Under the pieces are notes generated by a model. The model saw only the letters and a list, made by a program, of their open reading frames with translations. It was not told the DNA's origin and made no database searches. From Neoroseomonas marina (GTDB taxonomy: Bacteria; Pseudomonadota; Alphaproteobacteria; Acetobacterales; Acetobacteraceae): a stretch of DNA of 41,457 nucleotides. Location of the stretch: positions 1 to 41,457 of the forward strand of contig NZ_JABBKX010000017.1 in the NCBI RefSeq assembly GCF_012927745.1, in the 5' to 3' direction. A program made the position numbers and the translations under genes. This document shows positions 33,594 through 41,457 of the stretch, piece after piece; the stretch's first letter is position 1; each line of letters opens with the position of its first letter.

Positions 33594-34418
33594 TCAGTCT
33601 CCCTGGCCGCGCATGGCGGCACTCACTTCAGTCCCCGCAGGGCCGGCGTTGAGGCGGGCCAGGTCGCCCGCCAGCATCGCCCGCGCCAGGTCCAGCGTAT
33701 GGGCATAGGCGGCGCGCGCCAGCAGGCCCCCCGCGCTCACCCGCCGCACGCCGGCTTCGGCCAGCGTCGCGAGCGGCACCGGCCCGCTGCGGGGGGCGAT
33801 CAGGACGTTCACCGGCTTCGGCGCGACGGCTGCGACCACCTTGCGGATCGCCTCCATGTCCGGCAGCGCCGGCGCATAGAGGCAATCCGCCCCGGCTTCC
33901 GCGAAAGCGACCAGGCGGCGGACGGTGTCGTCGAGGTCCGGCCGGCCGTTGAGGAAGTTCTCCGCGCGCGCGGTCAGCACGAAGGGCCGCCCCAGGCCGC
34001 GGGCGGCCTGCACGGCGGCGCGGATGCGCGCAACGGCGTGGTCGAAGTCATGGATCGGCGCGGCGGGATTGCGTGTCGTGTCCTCGATGGTGCAGCCGGC
34101 GAGGCCGGCATCCGCCGCGGCGCGGATCGTCGCGGCGCAATCCTCGGGCGCGGGGCCGAACCCGTCCTCGAGATCCGCCGAGACCGGCAGCGTCGTGGCG
34201 GCAATCAACACCCGTGCATTCTCGAGCGATTCCGCCAGGCTGACGGCGTAGTCGCGCCGCCCGAGCTGCCAGGCGATGCCCGCCGAGGTCGTCGCGATCG
34301 CCACCGCGCCGGCATGGGCGAGGATGCGCGCGCTGCCCGCATCCCAGGCGTTCGGCAGCGCGAAGCAACCGCCCTCGTGCAGCGCGGCGAAGCGGACTGC
34401 GCGCTCGGCCGGGCTCAT
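33594..34418 (-). CDS. Isocitrate lyase/PEP mutase-family protein
   Basis: A 274-aa TIM-barrel protein of the PEP mutase/isocitrate lyase superfamily: FALPNAWDAGSARILAHAGA near 19-38, VSADLEDGFG at 79-88 with metal-binding acids, and TARAENFLNGRPDLDDTVRR. The classical lyase KKCGH loop is not visible, so this is the oxaloacetate decarboxylase/2,3-dimethylmalate lyase-like or uncharacterised branch. It would cleave or decarboxylate a small branched acid. The ATG overlaps the MaoC stop as ATGA. In this operon it may act on a product of the hydratase steps; that is inference. Confidence 0.88.
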   Translation of the reverse strand: MSPAERAVRFAALHEGGCFALPNAWDAGSARILAHAGAVAIATTSAGIAWQLGRRDYAVSLAESLENARVLIAATTLPVSADLEDGFGPAPEDCAATIRAAADAGLAGCTIEDTTRNPAAPIHDFDHAVARIRAAVQAARGLGRPFVLTARAENFLNGRPDLDDTVRRLVAFAEAGADCLYAPALPDMEAIRKVVAAVAPKPVNVLIAPRSGPVPLATLAEAGVRRVSAGGLLARAAYAHTLDLARAMLAGDLARLNAGPAGTEVSAAMRGQGD

Positions 34419-35281
34419 GCCGCCCCCGGGTGCCGGAACAGGCCGTTGCTGACCACAACCTTGTCGCGCTCGACGACGCGCGCGCGGAACGCCGCTCCGC
34501 CATCCTCGTGCCAGATCTCGGTGCGGATGGTCTCGCCCGGATAGACGGGGGAGGAGAAGCGCAGGTCCATTCGCCCGAAGCGCGCGGGATCGTAGCCGCA
34601 CAGCGCCTTCGTCAGCGCATGGCACACCACGCCGAAGGTGCACAACCCGTGCAGGATCGGCTGCTTGAAGCCGGCCTTGGCCGCGACCGCGGGATCGATG
34701 TGCAGCGGATTGTGGTCGCCGTTGAGGCGATAGACGATCGCCTGCTCCGGCCGCGTCGCCAGGTCCACCGTGATGTCCGGCGCACGCTCAGGCTCCGGAT
34801 GCGGCTTCTTCACCGGGCCGGACGGGCCGCCGAAGCCGCCGTCGCCGCGCGCGAAGGTGGTGCCTTCCAGCGTCGCGAGCTTCTCGCCCGTCTTCGCGTC
34901 CAGCACGATGCGCTCGTTGTAGAGCAGCGCGCCCTTGCCGGGGCCGCGGTCGACGATGCTGCTGATCCGCGACTTGCCGATGATCTCGCCTTCGGCCGGC
35001 AGCGGCCTGTGCAGGATCACCGACTGTTCGCCATGCAGCACCTGCGTCCAGTCCACGCCCGTATCCGGGTTGCGAATCCAGAAGCCGGGATAGCCCAGCA
35101 CCACGGCCATGGACGGCATCGCCTTCAGCCGCGGCTCGTAGAGGAAGTCGAGCTGCTTCTCATCCATCGGGTCCTGCCCGAGGCCGATGGAGAAGTTGTA
35201 GAGCGCCGTGTCCTGCCAGCGGATGGTCTGGCGGATCTCCGGGATCGGGTAGTTGAGCAGGTGGTCGTGGTTGATCGTCAC
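34415..35281 (-). CDS. MaoC-family enoyl-CoA hydratase (double hot-dog)
   Basis: A 288-aa protein with two hot-dog halves. The second holds the hydratase 2 motif YRLNGDHNPLHIDP at 184-197 with catalytic Asp189 and His194. This length is that of eukaryote-type hydratase 2 and of bacterial (R)-specific enoyl-CoA hydratases acting on bulky acyl chains. It starts with GTG, overlapping the synthetase stop (GTGA), with GGAGG 7 bases upstream. It would hydrate a 2-enoyl-CoA to the (R)-3-hydroxy form, complementing the crotonase-type hydratase later in the operon, which makes the opposite stereoisomer in most cases. Confidence 0.92.
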   Translation of the reverse strand: MTINHDHLLNYPIPEIRQTIRWQDTALYNFSIGLGQDPMDEKQLDFLYEPRLKAMPSMAVVLGYPGFWIRNPDTGVDWTQVLHGEQSVILHRPLPAEGEIIGKSRISSIVDRGPGKGALLYNERIVLDAKTGEKLATLEGTTFARGDGGFGGPSGPVKKPHPEPERAPDITVDLATRPEQAIVYRLNGDHNPLHIDPAVAAKAGFKQPILHGLCTFGVVCHALTKALCGYDPARFGRMDLRFSSPVYPGETIRTEIWHEDGGAAFRARVVERDKVVVSNGLFRHPGAA

Positions 35282-37416
35282 TGGCCTTCCTCCACCTCGA
35301 TCACCGCATCCGCGGCGAAGGCGCCCTGGCCTTCGGGCAGCACCAGCAGCGGGTTCACGTCGACCGAGAGCAGCCTCTCGCCCGCGCCGGCGGCGAAGCG
35401 GGACAGCGCGGCGAGCGCACCGGCGAGCGCCTTCACATCCGCCTTCGGCCGCCCGCGCGCGCCGTCGAGCAGCGGGAAGCCCTTGAGCGAGCGGATCATC
35501 CGCTCCGCCTCCGCCTCGTCGAAGGGACAGCGGCGGAACGAGACGTCCTTCAGGATCTCGATGAAGACGCCGCCGAGGCCGACCATCGCCACCGGCCCGA
35601 AGACCGGATCGCGTGCGACGCCGAGCGCCATCTCGACCGCGCCCTTGATCTGCTTCGCGATCAGCACGCCCTCGATGCGCGCGCCGGGGGCGCGCTCCGC
35701 GGCACGCTGCAGCAGCGTCGCATGCGCCGCGCGCACCGACGCCGCGTCGGCGAGGTCGAGGATGACGCCGCCGATCTCGCTCTTGTGCAGGATGTCGGGC
35801 GACAGGATCTTCGCGACCACCGGGAAGCCGAAGGACTCCGCCGCGGCGACGGCTTCGTCGGCCGACACGCAGGCCTTCTCGGGCACCGCCGGCACGCCGG
35901 CCTTGGCCAGGATGCGCTTGCCCTCGGCCTCGGTCGGCGTGGTCGCCGGCAGGGTCACGTCGGGGACGACGATCTCCTCGGCCGGCGGGGCGGCGAAGGC
36001 GGCGCCGAAGCGGCCCATCGCCTCGATCGCCGCGACCGCGCGCGTCGGGTCCTCGAAGACGAGATACCCGTCCTCCTCATAGGCCTTCACCTTGTCGGCC
36101 GAGGCGATGGCCGAGAGCACCCAGAGCCGGTCGGCGAACGTCTCCCGCGCCTGCTTCAGATAGGGCCGCAGCTTCGGCGCCATGGTGGTCGACCCGCCGG
36201 TCTGCGTCAGGAAGACCAGCATCGAGCCATAGCCGCCGGCTTCCGCGGTGGTCTCGAGGAACTGCGGGAACAGCTCCGTCTGGTTCACCGCCTGGGCGGT
36301 GCAGTCCACCGGGTTGCGCGGCGCGCAGAAGGAGATCAGCGACTTGAGATGCGCCTGCGACGCCTCGGGCAGGGGCGGCATGGGCACGCCCATCGCTTCC
36401 GCGGCATCCGAGATCAGCACGCCCGCGCCGCCCGAGACGGTGATGACGCCCATGGTGTTGCGCACCGGATAGATGCGCTTCGTCGCCGCATAGGCGATGT
36501 CGAGCATCTGCTCCGTGGTGTTGGCGCGCACGACACCGAATTCGTCGAGCACGGCCTGGGTGATGGTGTCGTCGCCGGCGATCGAAGCGGTGTGCGACTT
36601 CGCCGCATGGCCGCCCAGTTCGGACCGCCCGACCTTCATCAGCACGACCGGCTTGCGGTTGCGCCGCGCGAGATCCAGCGCCGCGGTGAAGCGGGCGCTT
36701 TCGCGGATGCCTTCCGCATAGGCGCAGATCACCTCGACCTCGGGCGCCTGCGCCATCCAGCCGATGACCTCGCCGAGCGAGACGTCGCTCTCGTTGCCCG
36801 TGGTGACGCAGACCGGCGTGCCGATGCCGCGCTGGCGCGAGACCGCGAAGACATGCGTGCCGTAGGCGCCGGACTGGGAGGCGATCCCGATGTTCCCCGG
36901 CAGCGGCCAGCCCTGTTCGAAGGACAGGGAGAACATCGGGTAGAAGTTCACCGCCGCGTTGAACAGGCCGAGGCAGTTCGGGCCGAGCAGACGCATCCGG
37001 TGCTTGCGCGCCGCGGCCACCAGGCGGTCCTGCATGGCCTGCCCGGCCTCGTCCACCTCGGCGAAGCCGGCGGTGAAGACGATGGCCGCGCGGCAGCCCT
37101 TGGCGCCGAGATCGTCCACCGCCTGCACCGCGGCTTCGCCCGGCACGGCCACGATGGCGACGTCGGGGGTCTGCGGCAGCGCGGTGACCGCGGCGAAGGC
37201 GGGCAGCCCCTGCACCGTCGCGCGATTGGGGTTCACGGGCAGGATGGTTCCCGCGAAGCCCTGGCGCTGCATGTAGGCGATCGGCCGGCCGCCGATGCGC
37301 GTCGCGTCGTCCGAGGCGCCGATGATGGCGACGGAACGCGGGCGCACCATGGCATCGAGAGCGGCGAAGCCCGAGGCGGGCGGCGTTGGTCGCGGATGGC
37401 CGCCTTCGGCGGGCAT
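35278..37416 (-). CDS. ADP-forming acyl-CoA synthetase (acetate-CoA ligase family)
   Basis: A 712-aa single-chain NDP-forming acyl-CoA synthetase. The N-terminal CoA-binding domain starts at about 24 (VRPRSVAIIGASDD), GPNCLGLFN lies near 145-153, the phosphohistidine region has His275 in GGHAAKSHTASIAG, and the C-terminal ATP-grasp domain covers about 490-712 (FPVVAKILSPDILHKSEIGG). It makes a CoA ester from acid, CoA and ATP, giving ADP and phosphate. A perfect GGAGG site precedes the ATG at 37416. It is the first gene of a nine-gene operon, so its substrate is probably the entry acid. The acid is not predictable from sequence. Confidence 0.94.
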   Translation of the reverse strand: MPAEGGHPRPTPPASGFAALDAMVRPRSVAIIGASDDATRIGGRPIAYMQRQGFAGTILPVNPNRATVQGLPAFAAVTALPQTPDVAIVAVPGEAAVQAVDDLGAKGCRAAIVFTAGFAEVDEAGQAMQDRLVAAARKHRMRLLGPNCLGLFNAAVNFYPMFSLSFEQGWPLPGNIGIASQSGAYGTHVFAVSRQRGIGTPVCVTTGNESDVSLGEVIGWMAQAPEVEVICAYAEGIRESARFTAALDLARRNRKPVVLMKVGRSELGGHAAKSHTASIAGDDTITQAVLDEFGVVRANTTEQMLDIAYAATKRIYPVRNTMGVITVSGGAGVLISDAAEAMGVPMPPLPEASQAHLKSLISFCAPRNPVDCTAQAVNQTELFPQFLETTAEAGGYGSMLVFLTQTGGSTTMAPKLRPYLKQARETFADRLWVLSAIASADKVKAYEEDGYLVFEDPTRAVAAIEAMGRFGAAFAAPPAEEIVVPDVTLPATTPTEAEGKRILAKAGVPAVPEKACVSADEAVAAAESFGFPVVAKILSPDILHKSEIGGVILDLADAASVRAAHATLLQRAAERAPGARIEGVLIAKQIKGAVEMALGVARDPVFGPVAMVGLGGVFIEILKDVSFRRCPFDEAEAERMIRSLKGFPLLDGARGRPKADVKALAGALAALSRFAAGAGERLLSVDVNPLLVLPEGQGAFAADAVIEVEEGQ

Positions 37417-37514
37417 GGTCGTTCCTCCGGTGATGTGCGGCGCGCAGGGTGGCTGCCATGCGCCGGGGCGGCAAGGGGGCCAGCCCTGCGCGGACGCGGA
37501 ATCAGGCGCGCATG

Positions 37515-37545
37515 AAAAAGGGCCGCGACCTTGCGGCCGCGGCCC
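37515..37545 (-). terminator. Intrinsic terminator after the transglycosylase gene
   Basis: On the minus strand GGGCCGCG and CGCGGCCC form an 8-bp GC stem with a 10-nt loop, followed directly by TTTTT. It lies 22 bp past the transglycosylase stop and separates that gene from the catabolic operon. Confidence 0.85.
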
Positions 37546-37566
37546 CTGTTCGACGTGCTGTGGCTG

Positions 37567-38892
37567 TCAGGCGCCCGGCGCGACGACCGTGCAGGCACCG
37601 CGGGCGCGCAGGCGGGAACACGCCTGTTCGGCCCCCTGGCGGCTCAGCCCCGTGACCCGCGCGCGGTACAGCGTCGAGCTGCCCTGCCGGACCGGAGTCA
37701 CGGTGGTCCGGGCACCCATCAGGGCGACGGTGTCACGGGCCTGGTTGGCCGACGTGCGCGCGAGGTTCTCGGACGCGAAGGCGCCGACCTGAACGCCCCA
37801 CTGGCTGCCGCCGCTGCTGGCGGCGACGGGCGTCGGCGCGGCGGCGGGCGGCGGCAGGGCGGCCTGGCGCACCGGCACCGGCGCGCTGGGCAGCGTCCCG
37901 GCATGTGCCGTGCCGACCAGGCCGAAGCCGCGGAACGGGGTGGCGGCCGGGGCGCGGCGCTCGGCGGCGCGGGCCGTCGCGGCTTCCTCGGCCTGCTGCT
38001 GCGCGCGCTCGATCTCGGACTGGCGCGCGGCCTCTGCGATCGCGAGGCGCGCGCTCGGCGTCAGCGTCGGGTTCTCGATGCCCTGCATGTAGGCGGGCGT
38101 GAGCGCCGCCTGGGCCTGACCGACCACCGACGGCGCCGGCGGGGCGACGGGGGCGAGGCTCGCGACCTGCACGGGCGGGGCTGCGGGCGGCGGCGGCGGC
38201 GCGGCGGCCACCTGGACCGGGGCCGGCGCGTCGCGCTGGTCGCGCAGCGCCAGGGCCGTGCCGCTGCCCACCGGGCGCGGACCGGCCGGGACGTAGAAGC
38301 CCATCTCGGCGGCGGCATAGACCTCGGGCGCCGCGCGGCGGTTCGGGGCGGCGCTGGCGATTCGCGGGCCGATGCGGGAGACGTAGTTACGGGTCTCGTT
38401 CGGCAGGCCGCGTCCGCCCCAGAGGTATTCCTCGAGCCGGCGCGGGCCGGCGTTGTAGGCGGCGAGGAAGGCCGGATTCCCATACAGCTCGTACATCTCG
38501 CGCAGATAGGCGGCGCCGGCCTGGATGCTGTCGTAGGGGTGGTAGGGGTCCGGGCCGAGGTTGTAGCGCGCCTGCAGTTCCCGGTAGGTCCCCGGCATCA
38601 CCTGCATCAGGCCCATCGCGCCGGCCGGCGACACCGCGTTGGCACGGCCGCCGCTTTCCTGGCGCATGACCTCGCGGATCCAGAGCTCGGGCACGTCGAA
38701 ACGACGGGAGGCGTCGCGAATCCACGGCCCCCAGGGGTCGCTCGGCGGTCCGGGCGGGGACGTGCTGTCCGGCCGGTTGTAGTAGGGCCCGTTCGACGCG
38801 CTGCGCGAGCCGGTCTGGGCGCAGGCCGACAGCAGTGCCATCAAGGCGACAGCCACGACGGCCCTGGCACCGCCCCTGAGAGTTCCGGTCAT
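37567..38892 (-). CDS. Lytic transglycosylase lipoprotein with SPOR domain
   Basis: A 441-aa lipoprotein. Signal and lipobox MALLSAC give a lipidated Cys at residue 24. The SLT-type catalytic domain has Glu79 in IREVMRQESGGRANAVSPAG then AMGLMQVMPGTYREL, and FLAAYNAGPRRLEEYLWGG follows. A Pro/Ala-rich linker leads to a C-terminal SPOR domain at about 365-435 (WGVQVGAFASENLARTSANQ), which binds denuded septal peptidoglycan. It cleaves glycan strands at the outer-membrane face of the wall. The ATG at 38892 has GGGGGA directly upstream; the frame stays open further up but is not protein-like. It is followed by a strong terminator. Confidence 0.92.
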   Translation of the reverse strand: MTGTLRGGARAVVAVALMALLSACAQTGSRSASNGPYYNRPDSTSPPGPPSDPWGPWIRDASRRFDVPELWIREVMRQESGGRANAVSPAGAMGLMQVMPGTYRELQARYNLGPDPYHPYDSIQAGAAYLREMYELYGNPAFLAAYNAGPRRLEEYLWGGRGLPNETRNYVSRIGPRIASAAPNRRAAPEVYAAAEMGFYVPAGPRPVGSGTALALRDQRDAPAPVQVAAAPPPPPAAPPVQVASLAPVAPPAPSVVGQAQAALTPAYMQGIENPTLTPSARLAIAEAARQSEIERAQQQAEEAATARAAERRAPAATPFRGFGLVGTAHAGTLPSAPVPVRQAALPPPAAAPTPVAASSGGSQWGVQVGAFASENLARTSANQARDTVALMGARTTVTPVRQGSSTLYRARVTGLSRQGAEQACSRLRARGACTVVAPGA

Positions 38893-39186
38893 TCCCCCTG
38901 GTCCCCATTCGGCCCCGGCATGATGCCAGCCCCATCGCGGGACGGGCCGGATCCCCTTCCGGCCCCTCCGGGCTGGCCCGCCAGCGGGCGATACACAGTG
39001 CTCTGAAGTCTTGCGTAGGCCAGGCCCCGAGGTCGGGTCAAGCATTCCGCCGCACCGCATCATGTGGTGGGTGGGCTGCCGCCCCCGGTGCCAGGGGTGG
39101 AAGTCACGCACCATATTGCGGCCATTCCGGGGCGGTTGAATATGCTCTCCCGATTGCGCATGGCCCCGATTCTGGAGATCAGTCAC

Positions 39187-39741
39187 ATGCTCGACCCGCG
39201 CCGGCTCGCGCCGATTTGTGTCCTCCTCGCCCTCGGCGGCGGACTTGTGGCCTGCGCCCCCGCAACGAATTCCACGGTGGACCGCTCGGCGCTCGGCGCC
39301 TCGGGCTACGTCTCCTATGGAACGATCGTCGGCATGCGGCCGGTGTCGGTGCAGGGATCCCGGACGGGGCTGGGCGCCGGGACGGGCGCGGTCGCGGGCG
39401 GCCTGGTGGGCAGCACAATCGGCGGCGACTGGCGCGCGCGCACCGTGGCGGGCGTGGTCGGCGCGCTGGCCGGCGGCATCGCCGGCGCCGCCGTCGAGGA
39501 GGGCGTCACCCGGGGCAATGCCATGGAATTCATCATCCGCGACGATGACGGTTCGACGCGGGCGGTGGTGCAGACCAACGAACTCGGCCTGAACGTCGGC
39601 GACCGCGTGGTCATCACCCAGACCGACCGCATCCGCCTGTCGCGCGCCGGCGGGCAGGCTCCGGCCGGGTATGGCGGCTATTCGGGGGCCTATGGCGGCG
39701 GCGGCTATGGCGGGCCCGTCGACGCCCGCGGCGGCAAGTAA
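39187..39741 (+). CDS. Glycine-zipper outer-membrane lipoprotein (SlyB/Pcp-like)
   Basis: A 184-aa lipoprotein. The start at 39187 (MLDPRRLAPICVLLALGGGL) leads to the lipobox LVAC; upstream ATGs would put 25 or more residues before the signal. Two glycine-zipper membrane helices follow (GTGAVAGGLVGSTIGGDWRA and VGALAGGIAGAAVEEGV), then a hydrophilic beta domain (MEFIIRDDDGSTRAVVQTNE). This is the usual shape of SlyB/Pcp proteins of the outer membrane. The Gly/Tyr-rich tail (GYGGYSGAYGGGGYGG) is longer than usual. The 294-bp gap before it, shared with the divergent transglycosylase, holds no further gene. Confidence 0.9.
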   Translation: MLDPRRLAPICVLLALGGGLVACAPATNSTVDRSALGASGYVSYGTIVGMRPVSVQGSRTGLGAGTGAVAGGLVGSTIGGDWRARTVAGVVGALAGGIAGAAVEEGVTRGNAMEFIIRDDDGSTRAVVQTNELGLNVGDRVVITQTDRIRLSRAGGQAPAGYGGYSGAYGGGGYGGPVDARGGK

Positions 39742-39791
39742 CGGCCGCCACCCTTTCGGCCCGGGCGAGGGGGGTGTAGAAGCCGGCCCCC

Positions 39792-40625
39792 ATGCATCAC
39801 GCCGCAAATCCGGTTCGCGAGTTCGACGCCGCCGCGCCGCGCCGGCGCGAACGCGCCCGCGAGGACCTCGAGGGCGGCTTCGCCCGCTGGCGCCTGGCCT
39901 GGGCGCTGGCGCGCGGGGACATCACCCATCGCTATCGCGGTTCGGTCCTCGGTCCCTTCTGGCTGACCATCTCGACCGGCGTGATGCTGACCGCGCTCGG
40001 CGTCCTCTACGCCAAGCTCTTCAAGATGGATGTCGCGAGCTACCTGCCGTGGCTGTCCGTCAGCCTGATCGTCTGGGCGGTGATCTCGCAGGTGGTCACC
40101 GACGCCACGACGAGTCTGACGGGGGCGGAGGGCGTGATCCGCCAGATGCCGCTGCCCTACACGGTCCATGCGCTGCGCGTGGTGTTCCGCAACGCCGTGG
40201 TCGCCGCGCACAACCTGCCGCTGATCTTCGTGGTCTTCGCGGTGTTCGGCGTCACGCCATCCTGGACGGTGGTGCTGGCGATCCCGGGGTTGCTCCTGCT
40301 GGGGATCGCGGGCTTCGCCGCGTCCATCTTCCTTGGCATGATCTGCGCCCGGTTCCGGGACATCCCGCCGATCGTCGGATCGATCATGCAGATCGCCTTC
40401 TTCGTCTCCCCGGTGATCTGGAAGCCGGAGATGGTCGGGCACTGGGAGCCGTATCTGCCGATCAATCCCTTCTTCGCCCTGATGGAGACGGTGCGCGGGC
40501 CCCTGATGGGGACGACCGGCGGCATCGTCGTCTGGCTGACGGCGATCCTGTGGACGGGCCTGCTGACCCTGCTGGCCTGGACGTTCTTCGCCCGCTTCCG
40601 CGGCCGCATCGCGTTCTGGGTCTGA
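39792..40625 (+). CDS. ABC-2 transporter permease for surface polysaccharide export
   Basis: A 277-aa membrane protein with six predicted helices and the ABC-2 signature of Wzm/KpsM-type exporters: ARGDITHRYRGSVLGPFWLT near residues 39-58, SLTGAEGVIRQMPLPYTVHA, ICARFRDIPPIVGSIMQIAF then FVSPVIWKPEMV, and a final helix LLTLLAWTFFARFRGRIAFW. It moves lipid-linked or capsular polysaccharide across the inner membrane. The ATP-binding partner starts 4 bp downstream. No glycosyltransferases are in the window, so the polysaccharide is unknown. Confidence 0.93.
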   Translation: MHHAANPVREFDAAAPRRRERAREDLEGGFARWRLAWALARGDITHRYRGSVLGPFWLTISTGVMLTALGVLYAKLFKMDVASYLPWLSVSLIVWAVISQVVTDATTSLTGAEGVIRQMPLPYTVHALRVVFRNAVVAAHNLPLIFVVFAVFGVTPSWTVVLAIPGLLLLGIAGFAASIFLGMICARFRDIPPIVGSIMQIAFFVSPVIWKPEMVGHWEPYLPINPFFALMETVRGPLMGTTGGIVVWLTAILWTGLLTLLAWTFFARFRGRIAFWV

Positions 40626-40629
40626 CGCC

Positions 40630-41370
40630 ATGGCGCTCGTCGACGTCGCGGACCTCGCCATCGAGTTCCCGCTCTATCACCACAATGCGCGGTCGCTGAA
40701 GCAGCGGATCCTCGCCTCCTCGCCCTTGCGGCTGAAGAAGGACGAGGACAACCGGATCGTCGTGGCCGCCTTGCGCGACCTCACCTTCCGGATCGGCAAT
40801 GGGGAACGCGTCGCCCTCGTGGGCCCGAACGGGGCCGGCAAGACCACCCTGCTGCGCACCATTGCCGGCGTCTATGAGCCCGTCGCGGGCACGCTGCGGG
40901 TCGAGGGCGAGATCGGGTCCCTGATCGACCCCGCGGCCGGGATGGACCCCCTGCTGACGGGGCGAGAGAACGTCGTGCTGCGGGCACTGTATCGCGGCCT
41001 GACCGAGGCGGACGGCCGGGCGCTGGCGGATGAGGTGGCCGGCTTCGCGGGCCTTGGCGAATTCTTCGAGGTCCCGATCCGCGGCTATTCGGCGGGGATG
41101 AGCGTGCGCCTGTCCTTCGCCATGGCGACGGCGATGACGCCGGCCATCCTGCTGATGGACGAATGGTTCCTCGCCGGCGATTCCGACTTCATGAAGAAGG
41201 CCGAGACGCGCCTGTCCAAGCTCGTGACCGACGCCGAGATCCTGATCATCGCCACGCACGACATGACCATCGTGCGGAAGTGGTGCACGCGGGCGATCCG
41301 GCTGGAAGGCGGACGGATCCTCGCCGACGGGACGGTGGACGAAGTGCTCGGCGCCGAGACGGTGACCTAG
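40630..41370 (+). CDS. ABC transporter ATP-binding protein for surface polysaccharide export
   Basis: A 246-aa ATPase of the KpsT/Wzt type. Walker A GPNGAGKTTLL is at about 65-75, the signature YSAGMSVRLSFA near 153, Walker B ILLMDEWFLAGD near 173, and the switch His in ATHDM near 205. It ends soon after the nucleotide-binding domain, so it lacks the carbohydrate-binding extension of long Wzt proteins and resembles KpsT. It powers the permease encoded directly upstream; the pair forms one transcription unit. Confidence 0.94.
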   Translation: MALVDVADLAIEFPLYHHNARSLKQRILASSPLRLKKDEDNRIVVAALRDLTFRIGNGERVALVGPNGAGKTTLLRTIAGVYEPVAGTLRVEGEIGSLIDPAAGMDPLLTGRENVVLRALYRGLTEADGRALADEVAGFAGLGEFFEVPIRGYSAGMSVRLSFAMATAMTPAILLMDEWFLAGDSDFMKKAETRLSKLVTDAEILIIATHDMTIVRKWCTRAIRLEGGRILADGTVDEVLGAETVT

Positions 41371-41395
41371 ATGTCGCTGCTATGGAGGTTGTCCC

Positions 41396-41457
41396 TCCGG
41401 GGCTGAGGTTGGAGGCTGTGGTTGCCACACCTTCAACGACCAAGCCGGAGCCCCGGA
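41396..41457. repeat. Strongly folded sequence at the window end
   Basis: Nested inverted repeats: TCCGGGGCT (41396) pairs with AGCCCCGGA (41449-41457); inside it GTTGGAGG pairs with CCTTCAAC (one G-U) and TGTGG-TTG-CCACA forms the tip. The order fits one long hairpin. It could be the end or leader of an insertion sequence, or a terminator-like structure. The window cuts it. Confidence 0.45.

Noticed and set aside
34430..36082. 550-codon plus-strand open frame over the MaoC and synthetase genes
   Set aside because: Spans two well-supported genes on the other strand and has shadow composition.
35722..37515. 597-codon plus-strand open frame opposite the ADP-forming synthetase
   Set aside because: It is the complement shadow of the synthetase in GC-rich DNA: Arg/Gly/Asp-rich, no family motifs, no ribosome site.
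38893..39807. Upstream extension of the transglycosylase frame
   Set aside because: Adding it would destroy the lipoprotein signal and would overlap the divergent glycine-zipper lipoprotein; the ribosome site is at 38892.
39671..40699. 342-codon plus-strand frame over the ABC permease
   Set aside because: Out of frame with the clear permease and rich in Arg/Gly; shadow frame.

Overview
The window is GC-rich by eye and carries no rRNA, tRNA or CRISPR array that I can see. Three gene types point to an alphaproteobacterium with a large, mobile accessory genome: many Bug/TctC-type periplasmic binding proteins (five copies, none next to TctA/TctB membrane genes), many acyl-CoA dehydrogenases (seven), and a DUF5681 / ParB-methyltransferase cassette. 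Acetobacteraceae (Roseomonas-like) is my best guess. It rests on gene style, not on a marker gene.

Layout. (1) 138-2952: a LacI-type regulator divergent from a DUF1028 gene and a Bug protein, with a clear promoter and palindromic operator between them. (2) 2967-5770: mobile-element debris. It holds a frameshifted nuclease-like fragment, then a minus-strand, ATGA-coupled operon of ParB-domain DNA methyltransferase, DUF5681 protein and a 114-aa protein, preceded by a ~200-bp repeat. (3) 6161-21615: a ~16-kb catabolic block with two IclR regulators, five acyl-CoA dehydrogenases, two enoyl-CoA hydratases, three Bug proteins, an AMP-forming CoA ligase and an SDR gene broken by three single-base indels. 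Two different palindromic operators recur in its divergent promoters, so I read it as two adjacent IclR regulons. (4) 21803-26492: a second diverged copy of the ~200-bp repeat in the same orientation, then a coupled operon of large serine recombinase, ParB-like and RepB-like proteins, a divergent small HTH regulator, and a cluster of TTCCCTG-centred inverted repeats. (5) 26493-27968: mostly gene-poor, with one small secreted protein. (6) 27969-37416: a nine-gene minus-strand operon for catabolism of a carboxylic acid: ADP-forming acyl-CoA synthetase, MaoC hydratase, PEP-mutase/isocitrate-lyase-like protein, CoA-transferase A and B, acyl-CoA dehydrogenase, enoyl-CoA hydratase, acyl-CoA dehydrogenase, Bug protein. 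(7) 37515-41457: housekeeping-type envelope genes: a lytic transglycosylase lipoprotein with SPOR domain, a glycine-zipper lipoprotein, and an ABC-2 polysaccharide exporter (permease plus ATPase). A strongly folded sequence is cut by the window end.

How it fits together. The catabolic clusters share one logic: a binding protein captures an organic acid, a ligase or CoA-transferase activates it, paired acyl-CoA dehydrogenases and hydratases shorten or modify the CoA ester, and a local regulator responds to a substrate or intermediate. No substrate can be named from sequence alone. The less ordinary part is the mobile DNA around the 16-kb block: two same-orientation repeats that both keep the leader and start codon of a ParB-methyltransferase gene, and the serine recombinase-ParB-RepB unit with its own regulator and inverted repeats.
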